A program made the translations under genes and the position numbers. Below, piece by piece: positions 13,401 through 28,400 of a DNA stretch of 62,811 bases (its first letter is position 1; the number at the start of each line of letters is the position of its first letter). The notes beneath the pieces were generated by a model. It was not told the DNA's origin and ran no database searches. It worked only from the letters and a program-made list of their open reading frames with translations. The stretch comes from Helochares maculicollis. Taxonomy: Eukaryota; Arthropoda; Insecta; Coleoptera; Hydrophilidae. The stretch spans positions 1 to 62,811 of the forward strand of contig JAWQRO010000069.1 in assembly GCA_033557835.1 (NCBI GenBank). Reading direction: 5' to 3'.

Positions 13401-16400
13401 GTTTAGTCTGCTTTAATTTGGTTCCTTCAAAGCTTGGTATATAAATTAGCTCTAATAAATATTTAAATACGAATGAACTGTGACTGCTTGTTGTTGAGAT
13501 ATAAGTTCCTTTGAAAATGCGTCTTTATAATTTTGAATGACCTGTTTCATCTGGGTGGAAACAGAATGTTTGTAAGATTTGTTTATTGTTGATATCAAAA
13601 AGTATCGCTTAATAAGTTGAAAAATTTATTCACAAAATCGTTCAATGGATTTCCCAACTTATGCCATCTGCTGATGTAGCATAATAATAATAAATTCTAG
13701 TAGAAATCGATTTTAATCTACAGAATATTGGATGTTTTGAGTCTGATATTTGATTATCCTGGTGTCCAGATTAGTTAAGGATCCTAATCCATTTGCGGAT
13801 GAAGATGCCTAATTTGAGCGGCGACTCAACTAGTATTGAAAAACTAATAGTGCAATAAATTTGAACTACACAGGCAAGAGAAAAGAAGCACTCTCGCTCA
13901 ACTTTAAATATAAGTTAATAAATTCTACAAAATCTCAGATTTATTATAAATAGGCTGAAACTTAATATATTTACTAACATAAATATGCGTTTTTGAATTA
14001 TCTTAATTCTCAACGACCATTATAGTCTAATCTAGATAATGTTCATACATGATGTTATTGTCATATTAATCAACACTTTGTAAGATTTCCTTGTCGAAAA
14101 GCAACAAGTACATCTTGATGTTATAGAAATAATAGTTTGTTAAAATACGTATAAAGTTTGTCCTGCGTGCAATCATGAAAATAAATCGATTATAAATTCG
14201 TATGTACTTAAAAACCGAAAACGCAATTCATGTAAGGTTGCACTCCTTGTGTCTATAAGAAACACGATTTAGTATTGATTATCAGTATAATTTATTGTTA
14301 ATTTTATTAGGATTTAAGTTGGCAAGAATGAACACATTATTTTGTGACGGAGACAGTCACTTACATAATATTATATCCTGTCATAACCTTTGTTAAGGAG
14401 TTCAAATCGAATGTTTGTTTTTACTTTTTACTCTAGAACGGCGACTATAAGTCACCTCAGAGTTTTAATATTACAGAAAGGCATAACAATTTTAATAATT
14501 TACACATATTTGTGCTGCTTCCATTCAACTTATGTCATGTATCTTGTTTACTTGTTATTTAGTACTTACATTGATGGAGAGTGTTGCTTAACTTTCATTA
14601 ATTTGGTTAGTCTACACTTAAGTTAAAAATTTTACTCATTACAGAAAGTTAGCGATATTTCTGCAATTTCTCAGACATGAATTTCCACATAGCAAATATT
14701 GGTTGGACTGCAATGTATGGTTTTCTTGCAGGCGAAGAAAGTAATATAAAGTGATATTCTTTCGATATAGCGTTCTCCCTGATAAAAAGGTGCACAACCT
14801 ACCAATGAGTACCAAAAATTTTGAGTAAAAGGATTGTTTACCTTCAGTAGTCACTGCCACTTTAGCCAAATTTTACTTAATTGTTAGATTGCTGAGAGTA
14901 CATATATTGACCCACGATTTCATTTCAAAGATATGATGGTTTGATAGAGCGATCGTCACATCACTTGCGTTGTGGTAGGCATTTATTGTTAGACAAATGC
15001 AAGCAAATTTGATATTTTAACATTTTTCTACTTCGCTCCTTATTAATATAACTGTTAAACCAACCAATGGATACGATGAACAAAATCTGGATGCATGAAA
15101 ATGCTTTAAACGGAATTCACGTACACAATGTTTGAGACCAGTTACTGAAGCAGCAATAAAAGCATTTATTGCAGTGTGTGTTTGGAGATGTGTGTATGAG
15201 TAGGAAATCATTTTTGTTATTGAATATTATCTTTCTTTCTTTAAAAATGCGTTTTTGATATAAAAATGACACTGTTGATAACAAACTACTTATTTTGCTG
15301 TGCCGATATGTAACAAATACCATAATAAAGTACTGATTTGAGTTCATATTTCACAAGACTATGTCCGATTTCGTAAAGGACTAACAAAACGGCTCATTTT
15401 TTCAAACCTGCCTTGGCGTTCTAAACATATGGTTAAGCCATTAGTAACAATTGCTATAAAACCCTGTATATGTAAAGCTTAAGAAATGATAACTAACGAG
15501 CCCAATGTCAAAGTATATTAACATTTTCAATTAACCGAGCACATTTACAAGAAAAACATCAAAATATACAAAATTTAAATGGTATAGAAACACTCGACCT
15601 AGTTTGGGTCAACTAGTTATTCATGACTTGAATTTTGATCTTGATCCTAATTACGTTTGTGAATTTAATCTAAAACACCGTAATAAACAACGCTTTAGTA
15701 TTAATTGCTTAGTTCCATTCTAAAATATGATTCTGACTGTGTACTGAATTGAAAATTTAAAAAAATAAATGGATCTATATAAATGTCTACGCTCTTTCTT
15801 TGTGCTGCGAAAATTACATAAGCAGGTGCCAAAAATTTATCTCGAGATCAGATTGTTCCCAACACTTCTCTGCGCATATGCGTAGAATACGAAGTGTAAA
15901 CATAGAATTGATGCATTTACTATGGACGTATCCGCATTCTCCGCCAACTTATCGGACAAATCTAAATAATTGTGTAGTAATCCGCAAAAGAACCCACATT
16001 TATATGATGAGAAAATCACTCAACCAATATTCGATCAGCCAGGAGATATCCCGTAGGCTATATTACAAGTCTGTGCTTTTATGCAAATTGAGTAGGACTA
16101 TTTGCATATTTTCAGCTGTTGTTCTAAACCTAGCCTAGTAGTGTTCCGCCAGAAGCGGATCCTATTGTATATATCTGCGTCCTTGAGTACTGAGGATGGA
16201 TAAAATTCAGTGACGTCAAAACGTCGAGCGTCGCATTCCAGCGGAGGGCGCATCGTCACCTTCAGAAAGACTGGTTTCGGTGACCCCTAGCGGAACGCCT
16301 ACGCTAAGTAAACAACATTCGGACATTTAAAAAGTAAAAGTAATGATAAACAAATGAGCTGTAAGTTTGAGCACCACAATCCATTGACAGTACAACAAAC

Positions 16401-19400
16401 AACTTATTTGCAATTCTATTAGAACTTATATAGTGTGTATGATGACGGGTTCGTTTGCATGGCAAATTCCGCGGATTAATGAAACACGTTGCATAATTTC
16501 AGGTCGTAGCTCAATTGGATTTGCGAAATTCTGCGGGGGTCGTTGACTTATTAGCTTCATATAGTACCACCAGATGTGAAACCTACATGAGCTAGACAGT
16601 AGAAATGAATTTTTTGGCGTGATGAGAAAAAGAAATAGACGTATAAGAAATGGTGATAATGGTGAAAGAGGATGTGTGCCCCCCCAAAAGTGTGCGTTTA
16701 ATCGACGTGAGCATCATTTTTGAAAAAGTGGAGAAAATTGAACAAAATAATATGGAATGGTCATTTAGAAAGGGAGAAAATTTAGTAAACCGAAGATTTT
16801 GATAGGGTAAAGAAGAAATAAGAACTTAGGCAGTAGAGTATGCAAATGAAGGGAGATGTGAAAGCGTTCAAAATAAAGTATACTATCAAAGAGATGTGAA
16901 AATTTTGAAGAGGTGAAATTAAGTTGAATGTGAAAACTTCAACGAAGCCACAGGAAAGCACCAAATATATTAAAATGAAAATTTCATATTCAAACTATTA
17001 AGATTTTTATAGGAGGGAAGTGGACGTGAAAATACGAAAGAAGTGAAAATTATTAGTTTTGCGGTAGAAAAAATGAAAGCGCTCCAACTAAATAATTTCT
17101 ATAACAAATGGACAGGAAATGAAAGTTAAGCTTCTACTCTATCAAATATTTGAATCTAGTTAACTCATATGTGGGAATATATGAATTCGCTTTATTATAT
17201 AAATAATGGTTCGGTTGGCGTATTTAGGCCAAGAAAGTGTCTCGTCTCAATCTCAATCTATTAAAAACCCGTGCAGGCCTTCACTGTGTGAGAGAAATGC
17301 TGGCATTTAATTTTCTTAATGAGTCCCGACAAACGAACGGATGTAACGACCTGCTCACGGTAGCTAGTGAGAATAGTGGCGTGAGTGTAATGGAGCTTAT
17401 GAGAGCGCATCTATGTCAAAGTCAAAAATCTATATTTATATCACCTAGACATGATATTGGAATGCGCTCCTGACCCGGACCTTATCCACACTCTTGTGCA
17501 GTTTTCATCAAACTGAAATAGTAACAAGGAGAATATCATTCAAGGATTCTGTTATAGGATTTTAGATCTATTCAGAATCTTCGTTTTAAAGTTTGGCCTT
17601 AGCATCGATCACATCCTGGACAACCAGCATGCAATTAAATGTTACCATTGATGTACATCCTTTAGAAATTATTACATAGTATTCATAGTTACAATCTAAA
17701 ATTGGATGAATGGCTGATGAGCTGAATAGTTGAACTGGGATATCAGTTGTGCTATCGTTGATATTTATGGAAAATTTTATATTTACTAGCCCATTGTCCT
17801 CAGCTTCACTTGTGTGACTTTTACTTTACAATTAACTTCTTCGCATTACGAGTGACTAGTCATTGATACTTTAATTAGTATTATATTTGTCAAGTGTTTA
17901 TTCTGAAGGAAGTTTAAACACATCTCTTTCAGTTTTTTTGTAAGCTGAATGACTACCGTTTTGTTGCTAGAATCACTAAAACTGGTTTATTTACAAAATG
18001 TCTACTACAACTGCTAACACGATCATTTAAAATTTACTCTTACTTGTTAATGTCAGAGATTTGTTGTGTCTATTGCAAGTAGTAAATAAAAAATGTAAAC
18101 CGAATTAAACTATCGTATTCATCAATTATGCTTTACAAGTTTTACAAATGTAACTTCTTTGCTCGCTTAGAGGAATGTTTGTTCTTCACTTTACGAACAA
18201 AAGCTCTTCTAGACTTAACAGGCAAAAATCTAATAAAAAAAAATCCATATCCACTCTTTCTTCCACACTTCCAGTAAGTCTTTTTCACAATGTTCTTAAA
18301 ATTGGAGTAGAAGTTAATTATTTAATCTATATTACTGTTTATAAACATCAAGCTAATCATCTGTTCAGAATCATATATTAGTTGCATTTTGACCGACTCT
18401 GAAGCACAAAACCGACTATACTGTAACGATGCTCGCCCTACTAAACCTTGTCGCTTATTATTGGTGATCTATTCATACTATGTCTACCATATCCATTCAC
18501 GAAATTAAAGAAAGCAAAAAACATGACACACACTTTTACTGTTAGTACAGCTGCAGCTCTTTATTCTGACATCACCATTGTTCGCATTTCTTTAATTTTG
18601 AAGATTAATAAAAAAGGGAATTAATATACCAACAGTTGATTTTAAAATATCGTTAACATAAAAAGTCCCAAGAAAATGATTTAATGCTCATAAAACTTAT
18701 CAACATATTCCTCATTCTAAAGAGTAAATCATGCCAAAACGGGTGCTTTAGCGAATTCAATCGCTTTCGCCTACATTTTATGGAAGATTTCGTCATTAGA
18801 AAACCTTGCTAAGCAATAAACTGACAGATGTGAAGCAAGATATACTAAAGATTCAAACTAAAGTATTGTGAATTGGTCTGAAGTTTTAAGAACCCTTCCG
18901 TGTATTCATCCCCTTAAACCGAAGAAGTGTGGAAAGGTGGCAAACTTCGTGACTTCCTGAAGAAAAATTAACTTCGAAGTTTTTTTCGCTTCTAGCTTCA
19001 ATAGTTTACGAAATATCGTTATTTCTATAAAATCGTGTGTCCATGAAATTAGGTTCAGCGATTTAGGCTGGGCGTCGATGTTAATCAGTCAATCATTCAG
19101 TCAGAACACTTTCGTTTATAAATAGATAAAAATAAAAATGCATTATCCTCATTTTGTTGGCATTCAATCAGATAGTCGGAGCAAAAATGAAAATCACTTT
19201 AGCCTTAGTTGGGACAATTCCTTTAGCACTAAATGTTTTTAATTGGAACAAGAATGTCACACTACTACAAAAGCAGTTTCACTAGCATCTAGGAATTCAC
19301 AAGCGGAGTAGAAATTTGCAAGGAGCCAAGCTATGATCATGAATCATCTCCATTTCAATCGCGGTGATCCGACCAATGTCCAGAGTAATTACACCTGCAG

Positions 19401-22400
19401 CTGCTTGTGTCGCATCTATTGGTTTGCTAATTTATATTACGTGCCTGTGGCTTCATTATGTACAGCCATAGAGGAGAACAACACCCATTAATTCAACCTT
19501 GACCACCATGAATGACACGTTCTGCACCATAGTTCACGAGGCTAGCTAAATTTCCCCTTTCACCCTGTCCTTGTTATTCATTGACGTTTATTGGCCACTT
19601 CCTATCTCTTATTTGCCTTTTATTATACTATTAATTTCGTTTATTGTTATTGCTGTAACAATATAAGAGCGCACTTTCCCCTTATCACAAGAATATAAAT
19701 CAAATGATGTTACGAGCATATTACATATTAGATGAATTGATATGGTTACATTATAATGCGCCTACGTGGGACCCTCTTATAACTTATTGGTCTTGAATCA
19801 AAGTTATTGGATAACAATCGTTAGTTATAGTGTAGAACGCGACAGCTCGAAACAATCTAGCGTTACAAATTACGACACAATTGGAATTATGGCGCGGTAC
19901 GAAACACAAATTGGAATTTCTATTTAATATAGATTCGTTACAAATCATTTGTTAAGGAGCGCAAATATAATTAATAAACATTGGATATACGCGAAAGCTT
20001 GTAACACGTTAGTAATTTAATACAGGGATCTAAATCGAAAACGCACAGAGCAAAAAGAATGCGAACTCTGCTGCGATTCAAAGCGTTGAGTTGGATTGAT
20101 GTAATTTGGCACAAATGCTGTTATAGCAAAATCGTATAAACTTAAGGGGAAAGTACTGGAAGTGCTTAAATCATTTTAAGCAAACTAGAGAAGTTCAGAT
20201 GTAAATGTTTGCGGCCTTCAATAAATATTAAGAATTAGCAGATGCAAAATTTCGTATTGAGCGGAACAACAAAAGTGAAACTCTTTTAAATTTGAAGTTG
20301 TCATATCAAGTTGGCCATGGAAACACAAGAGTAATAAAAACCGTCACTGAAAAATCCGGAAGTGGAACTTACTTGCATAACTTTGATTATTTTAAATATT
20401 TAAATACAATACATACGTAGGACGTTACTTTCATATTTTAAGTTACACCTTAAAATATTACATCAAATTGTATATTAGTGATATTTAATCCTTAAGCAGT
20501 TTTCAAATGTGCACAAACATATATTTGGGTCTCGTGCATAAGATGTTGATATACAATTCGTAAGGGTAAGAGTATACAGCACAATTTTCAGACTCATGGA
20601 TTAAAATTGACGTTAATTTGCAATTAACCAAGGATTGAGACGTAGCCAGTCTCTCAATTGCAGTCCCATGTTTAATTTCCGCTATCTCATTCGAGATTTG
20701 GCTTTTTTGCAATCCCGATGCAATAAATCGCTAGAAAGCGAGCGAGTATCCGTATTATTTTCTTTCCTGTGCGAAACGACAATTTCCTCGACCCATTTGT
20801 TTCGACATATTACCCCTTTGTTACGTGAAATTGAGAAATTGACTCCCGAGCATTTTATTGGCAGCTCAAACATTAGCGCCTAATGCACAAGACTCATTGT
20901 TCCCAAGTGAAAAAATTTGGAGTGTCTCCACTCAACATTTCCGAAAACATAATAAATGGCAAGCAAAATTAACGGTCGTACTTTTAATTAATTTCAAAAA
21001 TAATACTTCCCAACTCAATCTGATTTTCTTTATTCTTTTTAATTGTAAACTACCATCGAATCTTGGCATAAAATTATGATTATTCAAGAAAGTAATCTTC
21101 AAATATCTTGAAAACGTGTAAGCTGCCCCTTCGGCTCATCGGATTCAAGTTTTGCTCGTCAATTAAGGGCGTTAAGCTCCTAACATGTAGAAACATTCCG
21201 ATCTGAAAAGCGTCAATTAAGAGCTTTTATTATATATCATAATGACTCCATTTATTAATTCATAAAGCAAAGCTGTTGTGGAGACAACTATTTTTGAGTA
21301 ATTTATTAAAAGGTTTGTTGACACTTTTAGTAGCGCAATGCTTCTGGATGTTAGAAGCTTAGGACAACGCTCTTAATAGTGGAATATTTTTGGATGTTAG
21401 AAGCTTAGGTGGTCGCTCTTACTTGCAGAGCAAAGCTCGATTCGGCTGCAGCGAAGGCGCATCTTACACGATTTGCAGATGTTATAACATAAGTTTACTT
21501 TCTTGAATAATCATATTTTTATGTCGAGATTCAATTGAAGTTGACGATTCAACAGAAGGAACAAGTCCGATTGAGGAAAAGCAAATATATGACGGTAAAA
21601 TTCCACTTTTTTAACACAAAAGTTATAGTTTTTTTATTCCATAGCCTACTTAGCAAGGAATTTGTGAATATTCAAAAATAGCATTTTCGGTGCTCTGGTT
21701 GAGTAGTATAATAGAACAGTTTTGTAAACAATTTAAAAGCAAGAGCACTAATTTACCTAGTTATAGTTTATAATAGTAGGGCTCTCAAGTTGTCATTCTG
21801 ATTGTCTATATTTTTTAGAGCCGCGAACATCAATCAAATCTAGACATAAAGATATCATTGATCTACAATGTGAAGTTATCTTCTAACACCTGCGAAATGA
21901 GTAAGTTGCGCCTTCGGCGCAGCTGGTTCGAGATTCGCTCTTCAATTAAGAGGGTCGAGCTAAGCATCTAACATTTAAAAATATACCATAATATACCATA
22001 ATGGCTCCATTTGTTAATACGTAAAGCAATGTTGTCGATGTATTTCTTTTAGGATCACAGAATAAAATGTTAGTGGACGCTCTTAATAGTGGAATGTTTC
22101 TGAATATTAGAAGCTTAAGTTGAGGCTCTTAATTGAAAAGCAAAGTTCGAATCGGCTGCGCGTAGACGGAGCTTGCGCGTTTTACAGATGTTAGAAGATA
22201 ACTTCGTTTTATTAATAGATTATATTCTTATGTTGAGATGCGATTTTAGCTTAGCATTATTTTATAATTTACCGTATTTACATACACAACCACACATAAA
22301 CAACATGCCAACGATGATCAAAATGGTTTCAGGGGCACTTAAAACGTGGAGATCCGTTAAAATCGTGAGGTCGAATTTTTTCATGATTCCAATACCTTCC

Positions 22401-25400
22401 CTTTAATATACTTCGAATTGTAATCCGGGACTGTAAAAAGCGACAGTTTTCGAAGTTAACAGCAAGCGCATTTAAGTCGATCTCAAAATTTTGCCATAAT
22501 CAGTATATGCTATAACATGTTAGAATAACAGAATAAAACAGCTTAATAGCCCAGAGTTAATATTTTAAATTACCGAGCACGTAACCACAGCATAACGAAA
22601 GAGATAGCATGATGTAACACATTCCAATCACCAGAAAGCAAGGTTAAAAGAAGCATTACTATTCTACAAATTAATACACATGGACGTATACAGAAATCCA
22701 ATCGAATAAATATATAACACGCGTAGTTGTGGTATGCAAAATATGGCAGAATGAGGAATACGGCCATACATTAATTTTCCTGAGATTTTCGATATAACTG
22801 CTCATTACGTAGCCCCAGCGTAGACTAGTGTGCATGTACAGAAGATGATGCAAGTAAAAATAAAATCTCTTGAATGGATTGCCGCGGTCTGAAATAACAT
22901 TCCTTCAAAACTGCACACGAGGAGTAATTACGCGATGGTATGAACACAATTAATACTTATAACCTTGTCTATTTTCTCACGAGTTTTACGACTTCCGTGA
23001 GTGTTATCGTACCATTTGAATAGTACAATCTGCTGCGGAAAATAGTCTCTAATTCCTCTCGTCCATTGTGGATTATGTTGCATCAAGCTGTGGGAAATCG
23101 AGAGCCACCATGTTAGGTTTGGTAATTTTAACATATTAGCTGCTTTTTTGGCAAACGTCTGCTTTTAAAGTTAGTTTTGAAACAAAATTATATATATAAG
23201 TCCGCGAATTTCGTTCATTTTGAGCTCTTCTTAATCGTAACCTCGTCAGAGCACTCGGAGAACTGAGATCATTTAGTATTAATTAAATTACTTACGAATT
23301 GAATCATGCCCAGGACAAACTTGGAAACAAAGTACTTATATAATAGCTAGATTCTCCGCTTAAGGGTCAAGTCCAAAGATGAGTGTCTTTTTGTTGGCAA
23401 ACCGATTAGCTGTATTTTTTATGTGAAAACAAGTCATAATTTTTCTATGAATTGACTACTACACTTCATATCCAAGACGATAACAACCATAAATTCTATG
23501 AATACACTTGCGATATAATTTAGTCTGTATTTTTATTATTTTATCGAAAATGATTAAGAGATAATTTTATAAATAAACAGCGATAATCGAATGAAAACTT
23601 AATTTGCATTTTATTTATAACGTAATTATTCACCCCATATATGAGGTTAACTCGATTATTCAGCTATCCTCAAGCTAATTGATAGGATCCTGTCAGGATA
23701 AAATCAATCTGCGTGCACAGCTCGCGTTTTAGCTGTTATTTTCTGTAAGCTTATATTTTTCACAATCAACATCCTTATTAATAGCACATAATATTTTAAA
23801 TACAAGTTGCACCCCAGTATTACAGTTGACTTGATAAAGTTGAGACTATCTCAAACAGATATCAGAGATGCCCTTTTAAGGACCAGTTTTCAGAGTAAAT
23901 ACTTTGCTTCTACATCCAAATTGATGTGTTTCGTGATACCAAGGAAATTATTACAACTGGCATTAAGTAGTCAGTTTCTCGACTGTCGGGTGTGGATTTC
24001 AAATATATGTAATTTTGTATGCCTATTATATCATCCTGGCGTACCTTACGTTGGAATTCCTGAATATTCCATCTCTAGTTGTAATATTTGATCCTAGGGC
24101 TTTCATGCATAATTGTAACGCTATACTTACGTCATATCTGACTGAATTATTGTCTTTCTCAAAGAGAGTTAACTGTCTTCATAGATAACATCTATTGTAA
24201 AGACGTTTACTATAATATTGTAATGCGTATTATGATATTCTTTGAATAGTTATGGAATGAAACTGTACGTAGTAAACCAAATATTTATTTACAGTTTTGC
24301 TAGTTTTTCTTAATTTCTGCTGATTAAAAATAAACTCCATATAAAAGACTGCAGGTCGTCCACCTGATGTAATCAGTAATCCCGCAAAATGGAAAAACAC
24401 CAAAGAAACTGAATTATTAACTAAAATCACATGATACATTGGGGCAACAACAGCTATCTAGTTACTAGGTATTACAAGCAGATTCCAATTTCGATGGTAA
24501 GCCAGACATATCAATGATGGAGCAGCGCCTAAGGGAACAAAGTGGATCCCTGAACGTCTTATAAATTCATAAAGTAAATAAAACGGAGCAGATTATTAGG
24601 ATTAGGAAAAATGTTTATCCTCTATACTATTCGGTTTGGTCGTAGCTGTGTTTGACAATGTCTAGTTTTCATCATGTCTACTTTTGACCTTATCTGCTTT
24701 TGACCATATCTGCTTTTAAGCAACTGAATGTGCAGATCAATATTTAATTTGTATTACAGCACGAAGTAAGAGCTCCCAAACAGGTTCAAAGCAAGCGTAT
24801 TTATAGATTAGGCTTTACTATTTTTAGTATCGTAACAATTTTTCGTTCATTTCTAATTAAGGGTTCGTTTTTCTACTATCAGTTACCGAAATCTGAATTA
24901 AAAGTCGATGTAAGTTCAAGTTATTTTTGGAATTGAAAGGAATCTACTCAATAGCAGCGTTAACCGGCGATGAAACCGATTTGTAAAATTATCATTATCG
25001 CACCATAAACTTTGTTTGAAGCTCCAAACGGCTTAATTCCATTTCATTCATCGATTATAAGTCTTCAGGACGAGTAGAGAACGTACTATATGTACACAGC
25101 ATACAACTTTAATGTTATAAGTTTCGCTGTTGCAGCTATTTCATATCATATATTTAGGATACACAGCAAGACGATGCCGAAAAATGAAAGAAAAAGAAAA
25201 AAGTTCATTAAAATAATTACCTTCACTACTAAATACTGTTTCTGATATGTACATTGCATATTTTTAACAGTTGAACAAAACAATGCGCAATTTCAAGCAG
25301 GTATGTTTTGATGAAATCAACGATATAATCAAGGTTTTTTACCACATTTTTCTGCAAATTCATTCGCCGAGTTTTTGAAAAATGGCAAACTTAATGATAT

Positions 25401-28400
25401 TTTAATTGGTGCCTCGACTTATAAAGCACAGGTAAATTGTACAGCTTCAAAGTTAATGGTAAATTAGATCTTTTGCGTTCCAATAAAATATTCGATACAT
25501 TGTTTCCATAAACTGCGTTCTCACATTTCACACACCGTTAATGGAAAAGTTCCGTACTTAAACTACTTTACATCAACAAACATTTTCGCTCCTTTCATGA
25601 TTCCTCTCAGGATGGTTTAACCTTGAAGGTATTATTCTAAACCATCAATTCGGCAGAAGCAATAATTTCCATAAATTGTAGTGCTTAATCTTTCATAGCA
25701 AAAATTAATCGTATATTCTTACGATTTGTTCTCATCAATTGTCAGGTAAGATTTCAAAATGCAAGACTTCCTCAGCTGTGAAACCAAGAATCTCTTGGCA
25801 AACTAAGACTAAGTGCTCAAAAGCACTTTGAAGCGGTTGTTAGATTGTTTAGGCTTTCGTCTGAGATACATTGCGAGCCTCTGGCTAAGAATCAACAACG
25901 TCCTGCCCAAGTATTATCAACAGGTAATGACCTGTAGTCAATGTTAATGAAAACTGAGTACCACTGCTACACTTTCTCATCAACTTTTTTCAAGGTATAG
26001 AAACATGATACGCACATTTTACGCAAAAAAGTTCCATGTAGTAGCCAAGAGCGAAGAATCCCATAACAAATTACGTTACATTACTCGGCAACGTGTAGGA
26101 TGTTATAACTTTTCGCTTGAGTGGTCATCAGGACCATTCGAAGCAGATGAGTGCGGCTATACATGCACATGAACAAGCCTATTTATTACGGCCAGAAGAA
26201 GCCACGCCTGGTTGTACACTCTCATCTATTTCACTCTGGTTATTATTAAGTTTTTATGGTGGTATAGGTTTTTTAATTATCCACATGTCGCCGTGCTCTT
26301 CTGGCAGAAAACGGCACGCTAACGGACCGGAGACTTCGAGTGATTATTTGACCTAGACATAATTTTGCCATGACTTCCCTGTATGTTTCTATAATTATTT
26401 TGAAATGTTGCTTCTTCCGGTTAGCTGCATATTATGCTTCTGAGGATTTACCTCTTTTTGAAATAGATATTTTGCTTTTTTCGTAATGCTGTGCATATTT
26501 TCCTTCCTCATAAATGTATTGCAACGTCCCACTGGAACGATTCGATTTTAATATGCTTTGAGGGAAATCGTAAATTTCTATCATGGCAGAATTTTGGCAC
26601 AGCGTTGGGAATGCGTTTTTTAATGTTCTGAGGGTCTGGCAGTGCGAACTCGAAACAGTATTATATTCAGACCATGTGGTCTTCTGACTAATAATGTACG
26701 CTTCAAACGGGAACATTTTTCGCATTCGGTGACGCTTGGAATTCCTTTTGTAATGCGCAAGCAATTTCTTTTCCACGGTAATTACAGCGGACACACTTTC
26801 CTTTCAAAATGCAATAGAATGTTCAATTTGTTATGTACAAGAAATTCAAGGCCATTAAAATTTCGCAGAATCAAGGGTATAAGTTGGCAGTTTTATGAAA
26901 CGAAAAGAAATCTCAAATGACGAGTTCAGTTTTGAGTTTTGTAGTTCTAGATACAGACATCAAAACGGTTTTGAAGGATTTGTTTCCAGTGCTCTTGAAG
27001 TAACGTTCCGTTTAGTCCTAAGGGTTCCTTCCACATACTGAAAATTGCAGTCATGGAACTATAAAATAGTATGGGGTCTAAGATCATGTCGATTTTAGCG
27101 GTAGACGAGCGTCAATTGGAATTTACATACAATCTATTTATCGTAGAAACACCAATAAAATTAAAAATATATCTGTATGTAACTATTTATATTGAAATTG
27201 AGACAGTATTTCAATAGCTGTTGTTGTAATTTGGGAATAGAAGAAAATAATGGAAACTGTTCAGTCTTACCACGAACAAGAGAAGTATGTTGCTCGAAAT
27301 TGTTTCGCTCTCTTTCGTTAGGGTACTTTTGACTCTAAAAATCCCATAGAATTTTCCAAAATTTGACCAAAAAACTATGCTTCCAATTATTATAAAGCTA
27401 GACTGTAACTAAGAGAACCTGATGCTTTATTTGTGATGGGTTGAAAGGAAGCAAGTGTACTAAGAGTTTCTCAAAGAGAGGCATATTACCAAGTTAACTA
27501 CTGTAACAAGCTTGATAAATTTAATGCAGCTATCAAGAAAAGACTGCTAGCATTAGCGAACAGGAGAATAGTTCTGTGCAATCAAGGCACTGCAATAAAT
27601 ATTCTGCAATTGTGACGCAAAAAAGGTTGAATGATCTTGTATGGAAATTTTTTAGTCATCTACCATATTCACCTGAAATAGCTCCAGCAGATTAATATCT
27701 ATCGTTTCAAAATTATCTGATGGGAAACTCGAAGGAAATCGTTTACCATGAAATTCGCCCATTTAAACAAACTGGAGTGGACAAATTCAGCAGGAAGTAG
27801 AAGACCATGGCCCAAATTGAGCAATACAAATGCAAAGAATTCCCAGTGTTTAGTTGGATCATTTGATGCATACACCGTTTAGATTAAATATCTCAAATTC
27901 CTTTCAAATGGAAATAGTTTTATGAATGGTATTTATTTTTTTGTTTCTACAAGCCATTTAGGGCCTAATAATATAAAAAGCAAGTACATCAGGCGCAAAG
28001 GTTTACGTTGCAGGGATCGCAGTAGTACCGAGACTCTCTTTGGGATTTTCGTTCTCTTGGCACGCCTAAAACATAGTACACAGTGCCTCGCGGAGCTTCT
28101 TTTTTGTCGATAAGCTGAATTATTTCGAAGGAATGCATCTCCATCAGCCTCACCACTCCCTGTTTGTTTGGCGGCCGTCCTTGATTCTATAAATTTTGAT
28201 AAGACTTCTAAATTACATATTAGCTTCTCCATGTGTGTTTTACGACATTGCAAATTGTTTATTTTCTCTCCTAGAGATCTATATACAAAAACTTGAAATA
28301 CTCTCCTGGTTGATTTGTATTAAATACGTCGTTACCGCATGCACATTTTTAAAACGTGGTTATAATTTCGGTGTTTCGATAAGTTTGTAATTCTTGTTAT

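Noticed and set aside
15800..16138. 112-codon plus-strand open frame
   Set aside because: Begins at TTG, no ATG near the start, and the peptide has no family resemblance.
17237..17473. 78-codon plus-strand open frame
   Set aside because: GTG start and no supporting signals.
26432..26794. 120-codon minus-strand frame overlapped by a 92-codon plus-strand frame
   Set aside because: No domain, no flanking splice sites in phase; opposite-strand overlap suggests locally low stop density only.
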